From Pseudomonas sp. HR96 (GTDB lineage Bacteria > Pseudomonadota > Gammaproteobacteria > Pseudomonadales > Pseudomonadaceae): DNA of 64,000 nucleotides. Where the stretch lies: contig NZ_CP139141.1 in the NCBI RefSeq assembly GCF_034059295.1, positions 1,285,001 through 1,349,000 on the forward strand, in the 5' to 3' direction. Position 1 is the first letter of the stretch. Each line of letters begins with the position of its first letter. Both the position numbers and the translations under genes were made by a program. Shown here piece after piece: positions 51,707 through 59,112 of the stretch. Below the pieces are notes generated by a model, which saw only the letters and a program-made list of their open reading frames with translations, did no database searches and was not told the origin of the DNA.

Positions 51707-54700
51707 CTACCCCCTGATCAACTTGTCCCGCAACTCCCCATCCTCCGGCTGCCAATACTGCGGCTTGCCCGCGATCAGCGCGGCCGCCGGCACCCCATCG
51801 CGGAACACCACGCGGTTGCTCGCCAGCGCTGGCACCTTGCTGCCCGGCAGCAAGGTGCCGACCAGGTTCAGTGGGTCGCTGGCGCTGATTGCGACCAGGC
51901 TGGCATCCACAGGCCGCTTGCGCACCTCGCGCAGCACCGCCACCGCCTCGGGCAGGGCGAACTGCTCGCCGGCCAGGCCGCTGACAAAACGCCCGCCGCG
52001 GATCTCGCCACGGGCCTCCAGACGATGGAAGGTGCGCAGCAGCTCGCGCCAGCTCGGCAGCCACTCGGCCTCACGCTCCAGCAACCGCCAGAACACCACG
52101 CCGTAGCGGCGCAGCAAGGTCAGGGCAATGTGTTCGAGCAGCTCCGATCGATCGACACTGTCGGCCGCGGGTCGGCGCAGCAGGCCCCAGCGCCCGGCAT
52201 CGTCCATGCCGCCGATGAAGGCGCCGCGGCCTCGGCGCGGGCTGCGGCTCTGGCGCTTGCCAGGTGGCGTGATCAGGGCTCGCAGGCCGGCAAAGCTGTC
52301 GGCACTGGCCAGGCCGGCCGCGACCAGCTCCTGCAGCGCGGTTTCCAGCTCGCTGGGCAATAGCCGCGCTTCGCCGGTCAGCTCGTCGAAAAACGAGGCG
52401 CCCTGTTCGCTTAGCGCGGCGTGCACCTTTTGCGCCCTCGGGGTCAACTGCTCGGGATCGAACGGCTCGCTCAGGCCGCGCCACAGATTGACCCGGTTGC
52501 GCGGCAACAACACGATCGGCGTGCTGCGCAGCGTCGCGGTGACGCCTTTGCTCGCAGCGGCAAGGCGCGTCCACACGGTCTTGCCCGAGCGGCAGGCTTC
52601 GTCCAACCAACTGGAGGTGTAGTCCTTGAGCCGTGGTGCGAGCAGTTCGTGCTCCCACGCAGCGGCCGCTGCCGAAAAGCCCTCGAACTGCCCGAGTACT
52701 TCGCCCAGCGCGGCCTGACCCTGCAGCTGGGTGGCCGGCGCCAGGTGTTGCCAGTCGAACAGAAAACGCATGAAGTCTTGCAGCGACACCGGCTCGATCT
52801 CGCGGCGCAGGCGCTTGACCGTGTAGCGGTGAATACGCGCCAGCAGGTGGCGTTCGCACCATTGGGTCTCACGCACGTTGGGCACAAACTGCCCGCGCAA
52901 CACGTAACCTTCGCGCTCCAACACTGCCAGCGCCTGTTCCACCTCTACCGGTGGCAGGTCCAGCGGTGCGCAGATCTGCCCCAGGCGCAGCGGGCCGAAG
53001 CCGCTCAGCCGGGCACGGACGATTTCCACCTGGGCCGCCTCGCGCGACCAGGCTTCGGCGAACCCTGGCAGCGGTTGCAGCGCCGGCCGCAACGCCGCTT
53101 GTGGATAAATCGCCTGGAGGCAGGTGAGCCGCTCGATCGGCAGCCACAGGTGCCGTTCGCCGCTGCCAAGACAGGTGGCGCGGCCGCTTTGGGCCAGGCC
53201 CTCGAGCCAAGCTTGCCAGAGGGGATGGGCGTCCACCTCGGCCTGTTCGACCACCCCGAGGGTCATCAGCGCTTCGTGCATCTCGTCGCGGTTGGCCGGG
53301 GCCGGCCAGGCTTGCTCGGCCACCGAGTCGATGGCGTCGGCGTCCAGGGCGCCAAGGTCATCGGCCGACTGTGGCTCGCTCCAGCGCCGGCTGAGCACCG
53401 CCTGGGTGCGCCGCTCTTCCAGCGGCGCGTCGTCGAGAAACGCGTAGGGCCGGGCATTGAGGATCGCCGCCGCCAGGGGCGAAGGCGCCGGCAGGTCGCG
53501 GGCGATCAAGCGCACCTGGCCTTGCTCCATGCGCCGCAGCAGGGCCAGCCAGGCCTCGCTGTCCATGGCCTCGTGCAGGCAGTCGTCGAGTGTCTGTTCC
53601 ACCAGTGGGTGATCGGGGATCTCGCGCTCGCCGACCAGGTTCTCCAGGCAGGCAATCTGGTCTGGGAACACCGTGGCGATCAGGTCCTCGCTCTTCATCC
53701 GTTGCAGCTGCGGCGCCACTTTGCGCCCGCCTGCATAGCGCGGCAGGGCCAGGGCGGTGTTGGCATTCCAGCGCCAACGCACGCCGAACAGCGGTGCTTC
53801 GAGCACGGCCTGCACCAGAATCTGCTCGGCGCTGTTGGAGTGCAGGTAGCGCCAGACCTCGTCGAGCTCGAAGCTGTGGGTGGTGGACAGCGACAGCACG
53901 ATGGCGTCCTCGCTGGCCGCCGCCTGCAACTCGAAGTTGAAGGTGCGGCAAAAGCGCTTGCGCAGGGCCAGGCCCCAGGCGCGATTGACCCGGCTGCCGA
54001 ACGGGGTGTGGATGATCAGCTGGGTGCCACCGGACTCGTCGAAGAAGCGCTCCATGATCAGCGTGTCCTGCGAGGGCAGGGCGCCCAATGCCTGGCGAGT
54101 GCGAGCCAGGTAGTCAAGCAGTTGCTCGGCGCTGTCCAGGCCCAGACCGAGGTCATGCTGCAGCCATTGCACCAGCGGCGCCAGCTCGCCGCCGCTGGTG
54201 CTCAGGCGCTGGTCGATATCGGCCTGCAGGCGCGCCACCGCCACCGACAGCTCGTCACTACGCCCAGGCGCCTCGCCCAGCCAGAACGGAATGTTCGGCG
54301 GCATGCCTTGGGCGTCCTCGACGCGCACTCGCCCGGTGTCGATACGCAGGATGCGGTAGGAGGTGTTGCCCAGCTGGAAGATGTCGCCGGCCAGGCTCTC
54401 GACCGCGAAGTCTTCGTTGACGCTGCCGATGTTCAGGCCTTGGGGCTCTAGGATGACGCCATAGTCGGCGTTGTCCGGGATCGTGCCGCCACTGGTCACG
54501 GCGGTCAGCTTGCTGCCGCGGCGGCCGCGCAGCAGGCCAGTCACCGCATCGCGATGCAGATAGGCGCTGCGCACGCCCTGGCGGCCGCTGTAGCCTTCGG
54601 CGAGCATGCGCAGCAGGGCCTGGTAGTGCCTTTCGTCCAATGTCTGATAGGGCATGGCCTGGCGGAACAATGCCAGCAGCTGGTCTTCATGCCACTCCTG

Positions 54701-55984
54701 GCAGCTGACCTCGGCGATGATCTGCTGCGCTACGACGTCGAGTGGCGCCACTGGCACGTGGAGGATATCCAGCTCGCCGCGGCGCACGCAGTCAAGCAGG
54801 GCCACGCATTCGATCAGGTCGTCGCGCGAGGTGGCGAACAGACGCCCCTTGGGCGTGCCCCCGACCTGGTGGCCGGAGCGGCCGACCCTTTGCAGAAACG
54901 CGGAAATGCTGCGCGGCGAGGCGATCTGGCACACCAGGTCGACGTCGCCGATGTCGATGCCCAGCTCCAGCGAGGCGGTGGCCACCAGCACTTGCAGCTC
55001 ACCGGCCTTGAGGCGTTGCTCGGCCAGCAGGCGCTGTTCCTTGGCCAGGCTGCCATGGTGCGCGGCCACGGCTTCGCGGCCCAGGCGGTCACTGAGATGG
55101 CGAGTCATGCGCTCGGCCAGGCGCCGGGTGTTGACGAAGATCAGGGTGGTGCGGTGCTCGCGGGCCAGCGCGGCGAGGCGGTCGTAGACCAGCTCCCAGA
55201 CATCGTTGGCCAGCACCGCGCCGAGCGGCACCGGCGGCACCTCGATGGCCAGGTCGCGCGGCCGCGCGTGGCCGATGTCGACGATGGCGCAGGGGCGCTC
55301 ATGGCCGACCAGAAAACGCGACACCCGCTCGATGGGTCTTTGCGTGGCCGACAGGCCGATGCGCCGCAACGGTTGCCCGCTCAAGGCCTGCAGACGCTCC
55401 AGGCTCAGCGCCAGGTGGCTGCCGCGCTTGCTGGCGGCGATGGCGTGGATCTCGTCGACGATCACCGTGCGTGCCGAGGCCAGCATGCGTCGCCCCGAGT
55501 CCGAGCCGAGCAGTACGTACAGCGACTCAGGGGTGGTGACGAGAATATGCGGCGCCCGCTTGCGCATGGCGTTGCGCTCTTTTTGCGGGGTGTCGCCGGT
55601 GCGCACGGCGGTCAGGATTGGTACCACCGGCAAGCCCATGCGCGCCAGCTGCTCGCTGATGCCGGCCAGCGGGTTCTGCAGGTTGATCTGTATATCGTTG
55701 GACAGCGCCTTGAGCGGTGACACGTACACCACCAGGGTCTGCTCGGGCAGCTGGCCGCCATGGGCCAGGCCCTCGCGGACCAGCTCGTCGATCACTGCAA
55801 GGAAGGCCGTGAGGGTCTTGCCCGACCCCGTAGGCGCCGCGATCAGGGTCGAGCGCCCAGCCTGGATCAACGGCCAGGCCTGGGCCTGGGCCGCCGTCAC
55901 GGCCGGGAAGCACTGGTCGAACCAGGCCCGCGTGGCCGGGTGAAAGCCGTGCCACAGCGGGTCGTTGCGCGCGGGGAGATTCAT
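51707..55984 (-). CDS. lhr: large ATP-dependent helicase Lhr
   Basis: A 1425-residue superfamily 2 helicase. Walker A is APTGSGKT at 50-57, motif Ic TTPESL at 150-155, the DEIH box at 177-180 and motif VI QRVGRSGHQVGG near 365. Then come the winged-helix, beta-sheet and long C-terminal domains of bacterial Lhr. It has 3'-5' DNA/DNA-RNA unwinding and a repair role by family. The start MNLPARNDPLWHGFHP is at 55984. Its 5' flank abuts the decayed end of the bacteriocin immunity array. Confidence 0.95.
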   Translation of the reverse strand: MNLPARNDPLWHGFHPATRAWFDQCFPAVTAAQAQAWPLIQAGRSTLIAAPTGSGKTLTAFLAVIDELVREGLAHGGQLPEQTLVVYVSPLKALSNDIQINLQNPLAGISEQLARMGLPVVPILTAVRTGDTPQKERNAMRKRAPHILVTTPESLYVLLGSDSGRRMLASARTVIVDEIHAIAASKRGSHLALSLERLQALSGQPLRRIGLSATQRPIERVSRFLVGHERPCAIVDIGHARPRDLAIEVPPVPLGAVLANDVWELVYDRLAALAREHRTTLIFVNTRRLAERMTRHLSDRLGREAVAAHHGSLAKEQRLLAEQRLKAGELQVLVATASLELGIDIGDVDLVCQIASPRSISAFLQRVGRSGHQVGGTPKGRLFATSRDDLIECVALLDCVRRGELDILHVPVAPLDVVAQQIIAEVSCQEWHEDQLLALFRQAMPYQTLDERHYQALLRMLAEGYSGRQGVRSAYLHRDAVTGLLRGRRGSKLTAVTSGGTIPDNADYGVILEPQGLNIGSVNEDFAVESLAGDIFQLGNTSYRILRIDTGRVRVEDAQGMPPNIPFWLGEAPGRSDELSVAVARLQADIDQRLSTSGGELAPLVQWLQHDLGLGLDSAEQLLDYLARTRQALGALPSQDTLIMERFFDESGGTQLIIHTPFGSRVNRAWGLALRKRFCRTFNFELQAAASEDAIVLSLSTTHSFELDEVWRYLHSNSAEQILVQAVLEAPLFGVRWRWNANTALALPRYAGGRKVAPQLQRMKSEDLIATVFPDQIACLENLVGEREIPDHPLVEQTLDDCLHEAMDSEAWLALLRRMEQGQVRLIARDLPAPSPLAAAILNARPYAFLDDAPLEERRTQAVLSRRWSEPQSADDLGALDADAIDSVAEQAWPAPANRDEMHEALMTLGVVEQAEVDAHPLWQAWLEGLAQSGRATCLGSGERHLWLPIERLTCLQAIYPQAALRPALQPLPGFAEAWSREAAQVEIVRARLSGFGPLRLGQICAPLDLPPVEVEQALAVLEREGYVLRGQFVPNVRETQWCERHLLARIHRYTVKRLRREIEPVSLQDFMRFLFDWQHLAPATQLQGQAALGEVLGQFEGFSAAAAAWEHELLAPRLKDYTSSWLDEACRSGKTVWTRLAAASKGVTATLRSTPIVLLPRNRVNLWRGLSEPFDPEQLTPRAQKVHAALSEQGASFFDELTGEARLLPSELETALQELVAAGLASADSFAGLRALITPPGKRQSRSPRRGRGAFIGGMDDAGRWGLLRRPAADSVDRSELLEHIALTLLRRYGVVFWRLLEREAEWLPSWRELLRTFHRLEARGEIRGGRFVSGLAGEQFALPEAVAVLREVRKRPVDASLVAISASDPLNLVGTLLPGSKVPALASNRVVFRDGVPAAALIAGKPQYWQPEDGELRDKLIRG

Positions 55985-56084
55985 ACCCGATTAATGCGGG
56001 CACGAAGGCAAGGTTGCAAGGTTGTTCGTCGGGAGGGGTAACGGATTCCGTTATCGGGAGCTGTACGGGTTCCAAGACTATTTG

Positions 56085-56214
56085 CGTTGGTGTTGTGCCT
56101 CGCTGCCTTCAAATATCCAATAACAGGCGTCGCGACAATAGTTTCATTTTCGACCAGCTCCTTGTAGGTCGACCCTCAACCCTCTATAAGCGCTTATATA
56201 GTAGGATTATTCAT
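56085..56214 (-). pseudogene. bacteriocin immunity gene remnant (N-terminal end, array distal copy)
   Basis: Reading minus from ATG 56214 gives MNNPTI then a stop (TAA) at codon 7, a second stop (TGA) at codon 13, then TYKELVENETIVATPVI, clearly homologous to MNNPTIEALIAGLGLTYKAL of the intact copy. A 1-base deletion follows (GGATATTTGAAGG against GAAGTATTTGAAGG), after which homology fades toward lhr. Just before the ATG, TGG TAT GAA TGA (Trp-Tyr-Glu-stop) overlaps the ATG exactly as the live toxin stop overlaps its immunity gene. Confidence 0.82.
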
Positions 56215-56287
56215 TCATACCATTGCGGTCTAATTGTTTTTAGCGGGGACGAAAACACCTGAATCGGGCGTATATGCGCGGCTGGAT

Positions 56288-56368
56288 GTGGGAAGGGCCA
56301 AGCTCCAGAGCCGTCAAGACTGAAGATCAAACCGGCTTGCCAAGTCTTGGGTGGCTTTCCCTTCCCAC
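56288..56368. repeat. REP-like hairpin unit, copy A
   Basis: GTGGGAAGGG ... CCCTTCCCAC inverted arms enclosing about 60 bases, immediately 3' of the immunity gene at 56381-56851. It is near-identical to the unit 636 bases away (56924-57004). Confidence 0.75.
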
Positions 56369-56380
56369 GTTGGTTCGTGC

Positions 56381-56851
56381 TTAATCGTCTGTGTAAGGTA
56401 AGGCAAAGGTCAGGCGTCTAACGACCATTTCCGTGTTGTAGGTCACATAGAGATATTTTGGGGGTGTAGCTTCGGCATCAATTTCGTATTTGTCCCATCC
56501 TCCGGTGGGGGGTAGCGGGTAGGGCAATCGATTATAGCCCCGCGATTCCAGTGGGTTCCCCAACCTTTCCCTCGTCTCAATCTGCGTTCGGCCCGCATAA
56601 TGCTCGGGGATCGCTCCCTCGAATATTCCAATTTCATCATCGTCTTCCAGGATATGTATGGATATTTTGCTTACGATGCCGCTATCGGCATCTATACCGA
56701 TTTCAATTCCGTTCGCAGGGACGGTGTACTGCGATTCACTGCCTTCAAATACTTCAATAATAGGCGTCGCGCCAATAGTCTCGTTGGCAACCAGCGCCTT
56801 GTACGTCAAGCCCAAGCCAGCTATGAGCGCTTCTATAGTAGGATTATTCAT
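56381..56851 (-). CDS. orphan bacteriocin immunity protein (array copy 4)
   Basis: A 156-residue acidic protein starting MNNPTIEALIAGLGLTYKAL. It shares the layout of all array members: a helical N-terminus (1-25), a TP(I/V)IE(V/I)(F/Y)EGS element, an acidic loop, PE(H/R)Y(A/T)GRTQ, RLPYPL-P--GGWDKYE and KYLYVTYNTEM. I recall this as a DUF6392-like family found beside Pseudomonas pyocins, but that name is unverified. The ATG overlaps a TGA that ends a decayed toxin tail (TGG TAT AAA TGA). Its last 40 residues are identical to those of the copy at 57017-57496, which suggests recent duplication or conversion. Confidence 0.82.
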   Translation of the reverse strand: MNNPTIEALIAGLGLTYKALVANETIGATPIIEVFEGSESQYTVPANGIEIGIDADSGIVSKISIHILEDDDEIGIFEGAIPEHYAGRTQIETRERLGNPLESRGYNRLPYPLPPTGGWDKYEIDAEATPPKYLYVTYNTEMVVRRLTFALPYTDD

Positions 56852-56923
56852 TTATACCATCGCGGTTTAATTGTTTGGGCGGGGACGAAAATACTTGGAT
56901 CGGGCGTATATGCGCGGTTGGAT

Positions 56924-57004
56924 GTGGGAAGGGCCAAGCTCCAGAGCCGTCAAGACTGAAGATCAAACCGTCTTGCCCAGTTTTGGGTGGCTTTCCCTTC
57001 CCAC
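56924..57004. repeat. REP-like hairpin unit, copy B
   Basis: Same GTGGGAAGGG / CCCTTCCCAC arms as copy A, offset by 636 bases. It lies 12 bases after the stop of the immunity gene at 57017-57496. Confidence 0.75.
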
Positions 57005-57016
57005 GTTGGTTCGTGC

Positions 57017-57496
57017 TTAATCGTCTGTGTAAGGTAAGGCAAAGGTCAGGCGTCTAACGACCATTTCCGTGTTGTAGGTCACATAGAGGTATTTTGGGGG
57101 TGTAGCTTCGGCATCAATTTCATATTTGTCCCATCCCCCGCTGGGGGGTAGCGGGTACGGCAATCGATGGTAGCCCTTCGATTCCACTGGGGTTCCCAAC
57201 TTTTCTCTGGTCTGCGCCTGGGTCTGCCCGGCATAACGCTCGGGCAGAGCCCCTTCAAAGATCCAGCTTTCGTCGTCCGGTTTCAGGATATCTATAGATA
57301 CCTTCGTAACTATCCCGCTAGCAGCATTGATGCTGAGTTGGACTCCGTCAACAGGGATGGTGTATTGAAGGTGGCTCCCTTCGGATATCTCGATTGGGCG
57401 CGCTGCGTTGATCTTTTTGCTGGCTCCCAGCTCCCGATATGCCCAGCCTAAACAGGATATCAGGGTCTCTACAGTAGGAGTGTTAATTAATATCAT
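57017..57496 (-). CDS. orphan bacteriocin immunity protein (array copy 3, relocated start codon)
   Basis: A 159-residue immunity paralogue. Aligned with the others, its ancestral start Met has become Ile (ATT AAC ACT CCT, against ATG AAT AAT CCT). The present ATG at 57496 lies three codons upstream, inside the former toxin tail, and adds MIL. That ATG overlaps a TGA created in the toxin frame, so the ATGA coupling is re-formed. The core motifs EISEGS, PERYAGQTQ and GGWDKYEIDA are intact. It probably still folds. It is preceded by a toxin deletion scar and a duplicated promoter block, so it may be independently expressed. Confidence 0.8.
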   Translation of the reverse strand: MILINTPTVETLISCLGWAYRELGASKKINAARPIEISEGSHLQYTIPVDGVQLSINAASGIVTKVSIDILKPDDESWIFEGALPERYAGQTQAQTREKLGTPVESKGYHRLPYPLPPSGGWDKYEIDAEATPPKYLYVTYNTEMVVRRLTFALPYTDD

Positions 57497-57558
57497 CCCA
57501 ATCTCATATTCTAATTGTGCAGGTCATTCCTCGCTCTTTCGAGCGCTCTCTTATCCAT
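57493..57558 (-). pseudogene. deletion scar of a second bacteriocin toxin gene
   Basis: Reading minus from ATG 57558: M D K, then R-ALERARNDLHN-stop-NMRLG-stop. This aligns codon for codon with the live toxin's C-terminus (ALEVARAELHEYNRKLGW). Tyr TAC is replaced by TAG and Trp TGG by TGA. The start codon region and upstream block resemble the live toxin's 5' end, so an internal deletion removed nearly all of a second toxin gene and left start plus about 20 C-terminal codons. Not expected to make a functional product. Confidence 0.78.
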
Positions 57559-57567
57559 GCCTTGCTT

Positions 57568-57655
57568 GTTACCAAGGGCCATGTTCGTCGAGCAGGCCAC
57601 GTGCGTATGCCAGACGGTTCTCTGATGCTTGTAGGAAATTTCCTAACATTGGTGA
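57568..57655 (-). promoter_or_regulatory. duplicated bacteriocin upstream block, copy 1
   Basis: This 88-base block matches 61380-61467, upstream of the live toxin, at 80 of 88 positions. It contains the perfect 14-bp palindrome TAGGAAATTTCCTA at 57632-57645. Similarity stops on the far side of the palindrome, within about 10 bases. It lies 10 bases upstream of the scar start codon, as the other copy lies 19 bases upstream of the toxin. It is probably promoter and leader; the palindrome is an operator candidate. Confidence 0.65.
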
Positions 57656-57687
57656 ATAAAGTATTGTTAGCTGCAGACTCAGTGTTA

Positions 57688-57735
57688 GGGGGGGGCGCCC
57701 TCCAGCGGCTAATGTTCAGGTCAGCAGCTGGGGGT
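57688..57735. repeat. degenerate REP-like element
   Basis: A G-rich run followed by CAGCGGCTAATG-ttcagg-TCAGCAGCTGGGGG, a decayed version of the hairpin at 61505-61562. It lies 3' of the immunity gene at 57749-58225, the same relative place as in the other units. Confidence 0.45.
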
Positions 57736-57748
57736 ACTTAGGTGCAAG

Positions 57749-58225
57749 TCAATCGTCTGGATGGGGGAGAATGAAAGTCAGATGGCTAACCATCATTTCA
57801 GTGTCGTAGGTTACATAAAGATATTTTGAAGGCAGTCTACCCTCATCGAGTTCGTATTTGTCCCATCCGCCGACTGGGCTCAGAGGGTAAGGCAATCGAT
57901 GATAGCCCTTTGACTCCAGTGGGGCCCCCAGTTTTTCCCGCGTCTGCGCCTGAGTACGCCCGGTATAGCGCTCAGGCAGCGTGCCATCAAACATCTCGCT
58001 TTCTTCATCGTCATCTTCAGGGAGTATGCTTATTGAGAGTTTCTCTACGATATCACTAGCGGATAGGATGGTAAGAGAAACGCCTTTTGCAGGATTGGTA
58101 TATTGCTGGAGGCTTCCTTCATAAACGTCAATCACAGGCGTATCAGCAACGATGTTGTTGGTGATCAACTCTTGATGTGTTGAGCCTAAATGGTTGATGA
58201 TTGCTTCTACTTCCAGACTGTTCAT
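57749..58225 (-). CDS. orphan bacteriocin immunity protein (array copy 2)
   Basis: A 158-residue paralogue starting MNSLEVEAIINHLGSTHQEL at ATG 58225. It is closest to the toxin-adjacent immunity protein (MNSLEIEAIIKNLGSTRQML), with the same length and motifs (FDGTLPERYTGR, GGWDKYELD, KYLYVTYDTEM). The bases before the ATG, CTGGGAAGGCACGAATGA, are the decayed end of a toxin gene (live toxin CTGGGATGGTACGAATGA). The unit was thus copied with its toxin tail. It has an acidic insertion (PEDDDEES) near residue 90. No toxin partner is left beside it. Confidence 0.82.
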   Translation of the reverse strand: MNSLEVEAIINHLGSTHQELITNNIVADTPVIDVYEGSLQQYTNPAKGVSLTILSASDIVEKLSISILPEDDDEESEMFDGTLPERYTGRTQAQTREKLGAPLESKGYHRLPYPLSPVGGWDKYELDEGRLPSKYLYVTYDTEMMVSHLTFILPHPDD

Positions 58226-58303
58226 TCGTGCCTTCCCAGTTATTGAGTAGGGGTTGTTTATACTTGATTCGGCGCGCATGTGCGGTTGCAGAGGAATATG
58301 GCA

Positions 58304-58377
58304 GGAGGCAAAACCCTCGGGCTTATGATGTCGAAGATTAAGGCGCCTTGCGATCACTCGAGGGGCCTTGCCCCTCC
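58304..58377. repeat. REP-like hairpin unit
   Basis: GGAGGCAAAACCCTCG mirrored by CGAGGGGCCTTGCCCCTCC, lying 3' of the immunity pseudogene at 58396-58572. Confidence 0.65.
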
Positions 58378-58395
58378 CGCGTCGGCTCACTTCGA

Positions 58396-58572
58396 TCATC
58401 TGTAACGGGCAGGGCAGGGGTCAGACGGTTAACTATCATTTTCCGTGTTGTAGCTCACGTAAAGATATTTCAGGGATACAGCTACGGTATCAATTCCGTA
58501 TGGGTCACATCCTCCGCTCGGGGGCAGAGGGTACGGCAATCGCTGGTAGCCCTTCTATTCCACTGGGGTTCC
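58396..58572 (-). pseudogene. bacteriocin immunity pseudogene (C-terminal part)
   Basis: The minus frame gives VE-stop-KGYQRLPYPLPPSGG-CDPYGID, then SLKYLYVSYNTEN and a stop. It is homologous to VESKGYHRLPYPLPPSGGWDKYEID and KYLYVTYNTEM of intact copies. Defects: TCG to TAG at the Ser codon, a 1-base insertion after NTE that shifts the end, and loss of the N-terminal half. The 5' boundary coincides with a REP remnant (58573-58602), so a REP-linked rearrangement probably cut it. Confidence 0.85.
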
Positions 58573-58602
58573 CGAGCGGTTGATATTCAGATCAACAGCT
58601 CG
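58573..58602. repeat. REP remnant at pseudogene boundary
   Basis: CGAGCGGTTGAT-attcag-ATCAACAGCTCG, the central part of the hairpin seen complete at 61505-61562. It lies 3' of the toxin-adjacent immunity gene. Confidence 0.6.
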
Positions 58603-58635
58603 GGGCGGCTTACCCTCCTCCAACTTTGGTCCAAG

Positions 58636-59112
58636 TCATTCAGCTGTATAGGGCAGAATGAAAGTGAGACGGTCCACCATCATTTCAGTGTTGTAGGTTA
58701 CATAAAGATATTTTGTGGGTAGCCCACCTGTATCGAGTTCGTATTTATCCCACCCTCCGACTGCGCTCAGCGGGTAAGGCAATCGATGATAGCCCTTTGA
58801 CTCCAGTGGAGGGCCCAGATTTTCCCTTGTCTGCGCCTGATTCCGCCCGGTATAGCGCTCAGGCAGAGTGCCGTCAAAGATCTCATTCTCCCTCTCGCCA
58901 TCTTCATGCTGTATGCGTACTGAGAGTTTCACTGCTATACCGCTAGCAGCCAGGATCGTAAGAGATATCCCTTTCGCAAGTATGGTGTATTGCTGGGCAC
59001 TCCCTTCAAAAATCTCAATCATAGGTGTATCAGCTACGATATGGTTGGCGATCAGCATTTGGCGTGTTGAGCCTAGATTCTTGATGATTGCTTCTATTTC
59101 CAGACTGTTCAT
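58636..59112 (-). CDS. cognate immunity protein of the adjacent bacteriocin
   Basis: A 158-residue cytoplasmic protein starting MNSLEIEAIIKNLGSTRQML at ATG 59112, which overlaps the toxin TGA (ATGA). This tight coupling is the norm for nuclease bacteriocins and their immunity proteins. An in-frame ATG at 59121 lies inside the toxin and is less likely. Motifs are those of the array family (possibly DUF6392, unverified). The acidic character (IQHEDGERENE, EIFEGS) would suit binding to a basic nuclease domain. No signal peptide is present. Confidence 0.88.
   Translation of the reverse strand: MNSLEIEAIIKNLGSTRQMLIANHIVADTPMIEIFEGSAQQYTILAKGISLTILAASGIAVKLSVRIQHEDGERENEIFDGTLPERYTGRNQAQTRENLGPPLESKGYHRLPYPLSAVGGWDKYELDTGGLPTKYLYVTYNTEMMVDRLTFILPYTAE

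Noticed and set aside
52421..54451. 676-codon frame antisense to lhr
   Set aside because: Low-complexity shadow within a conserved helicase gene.
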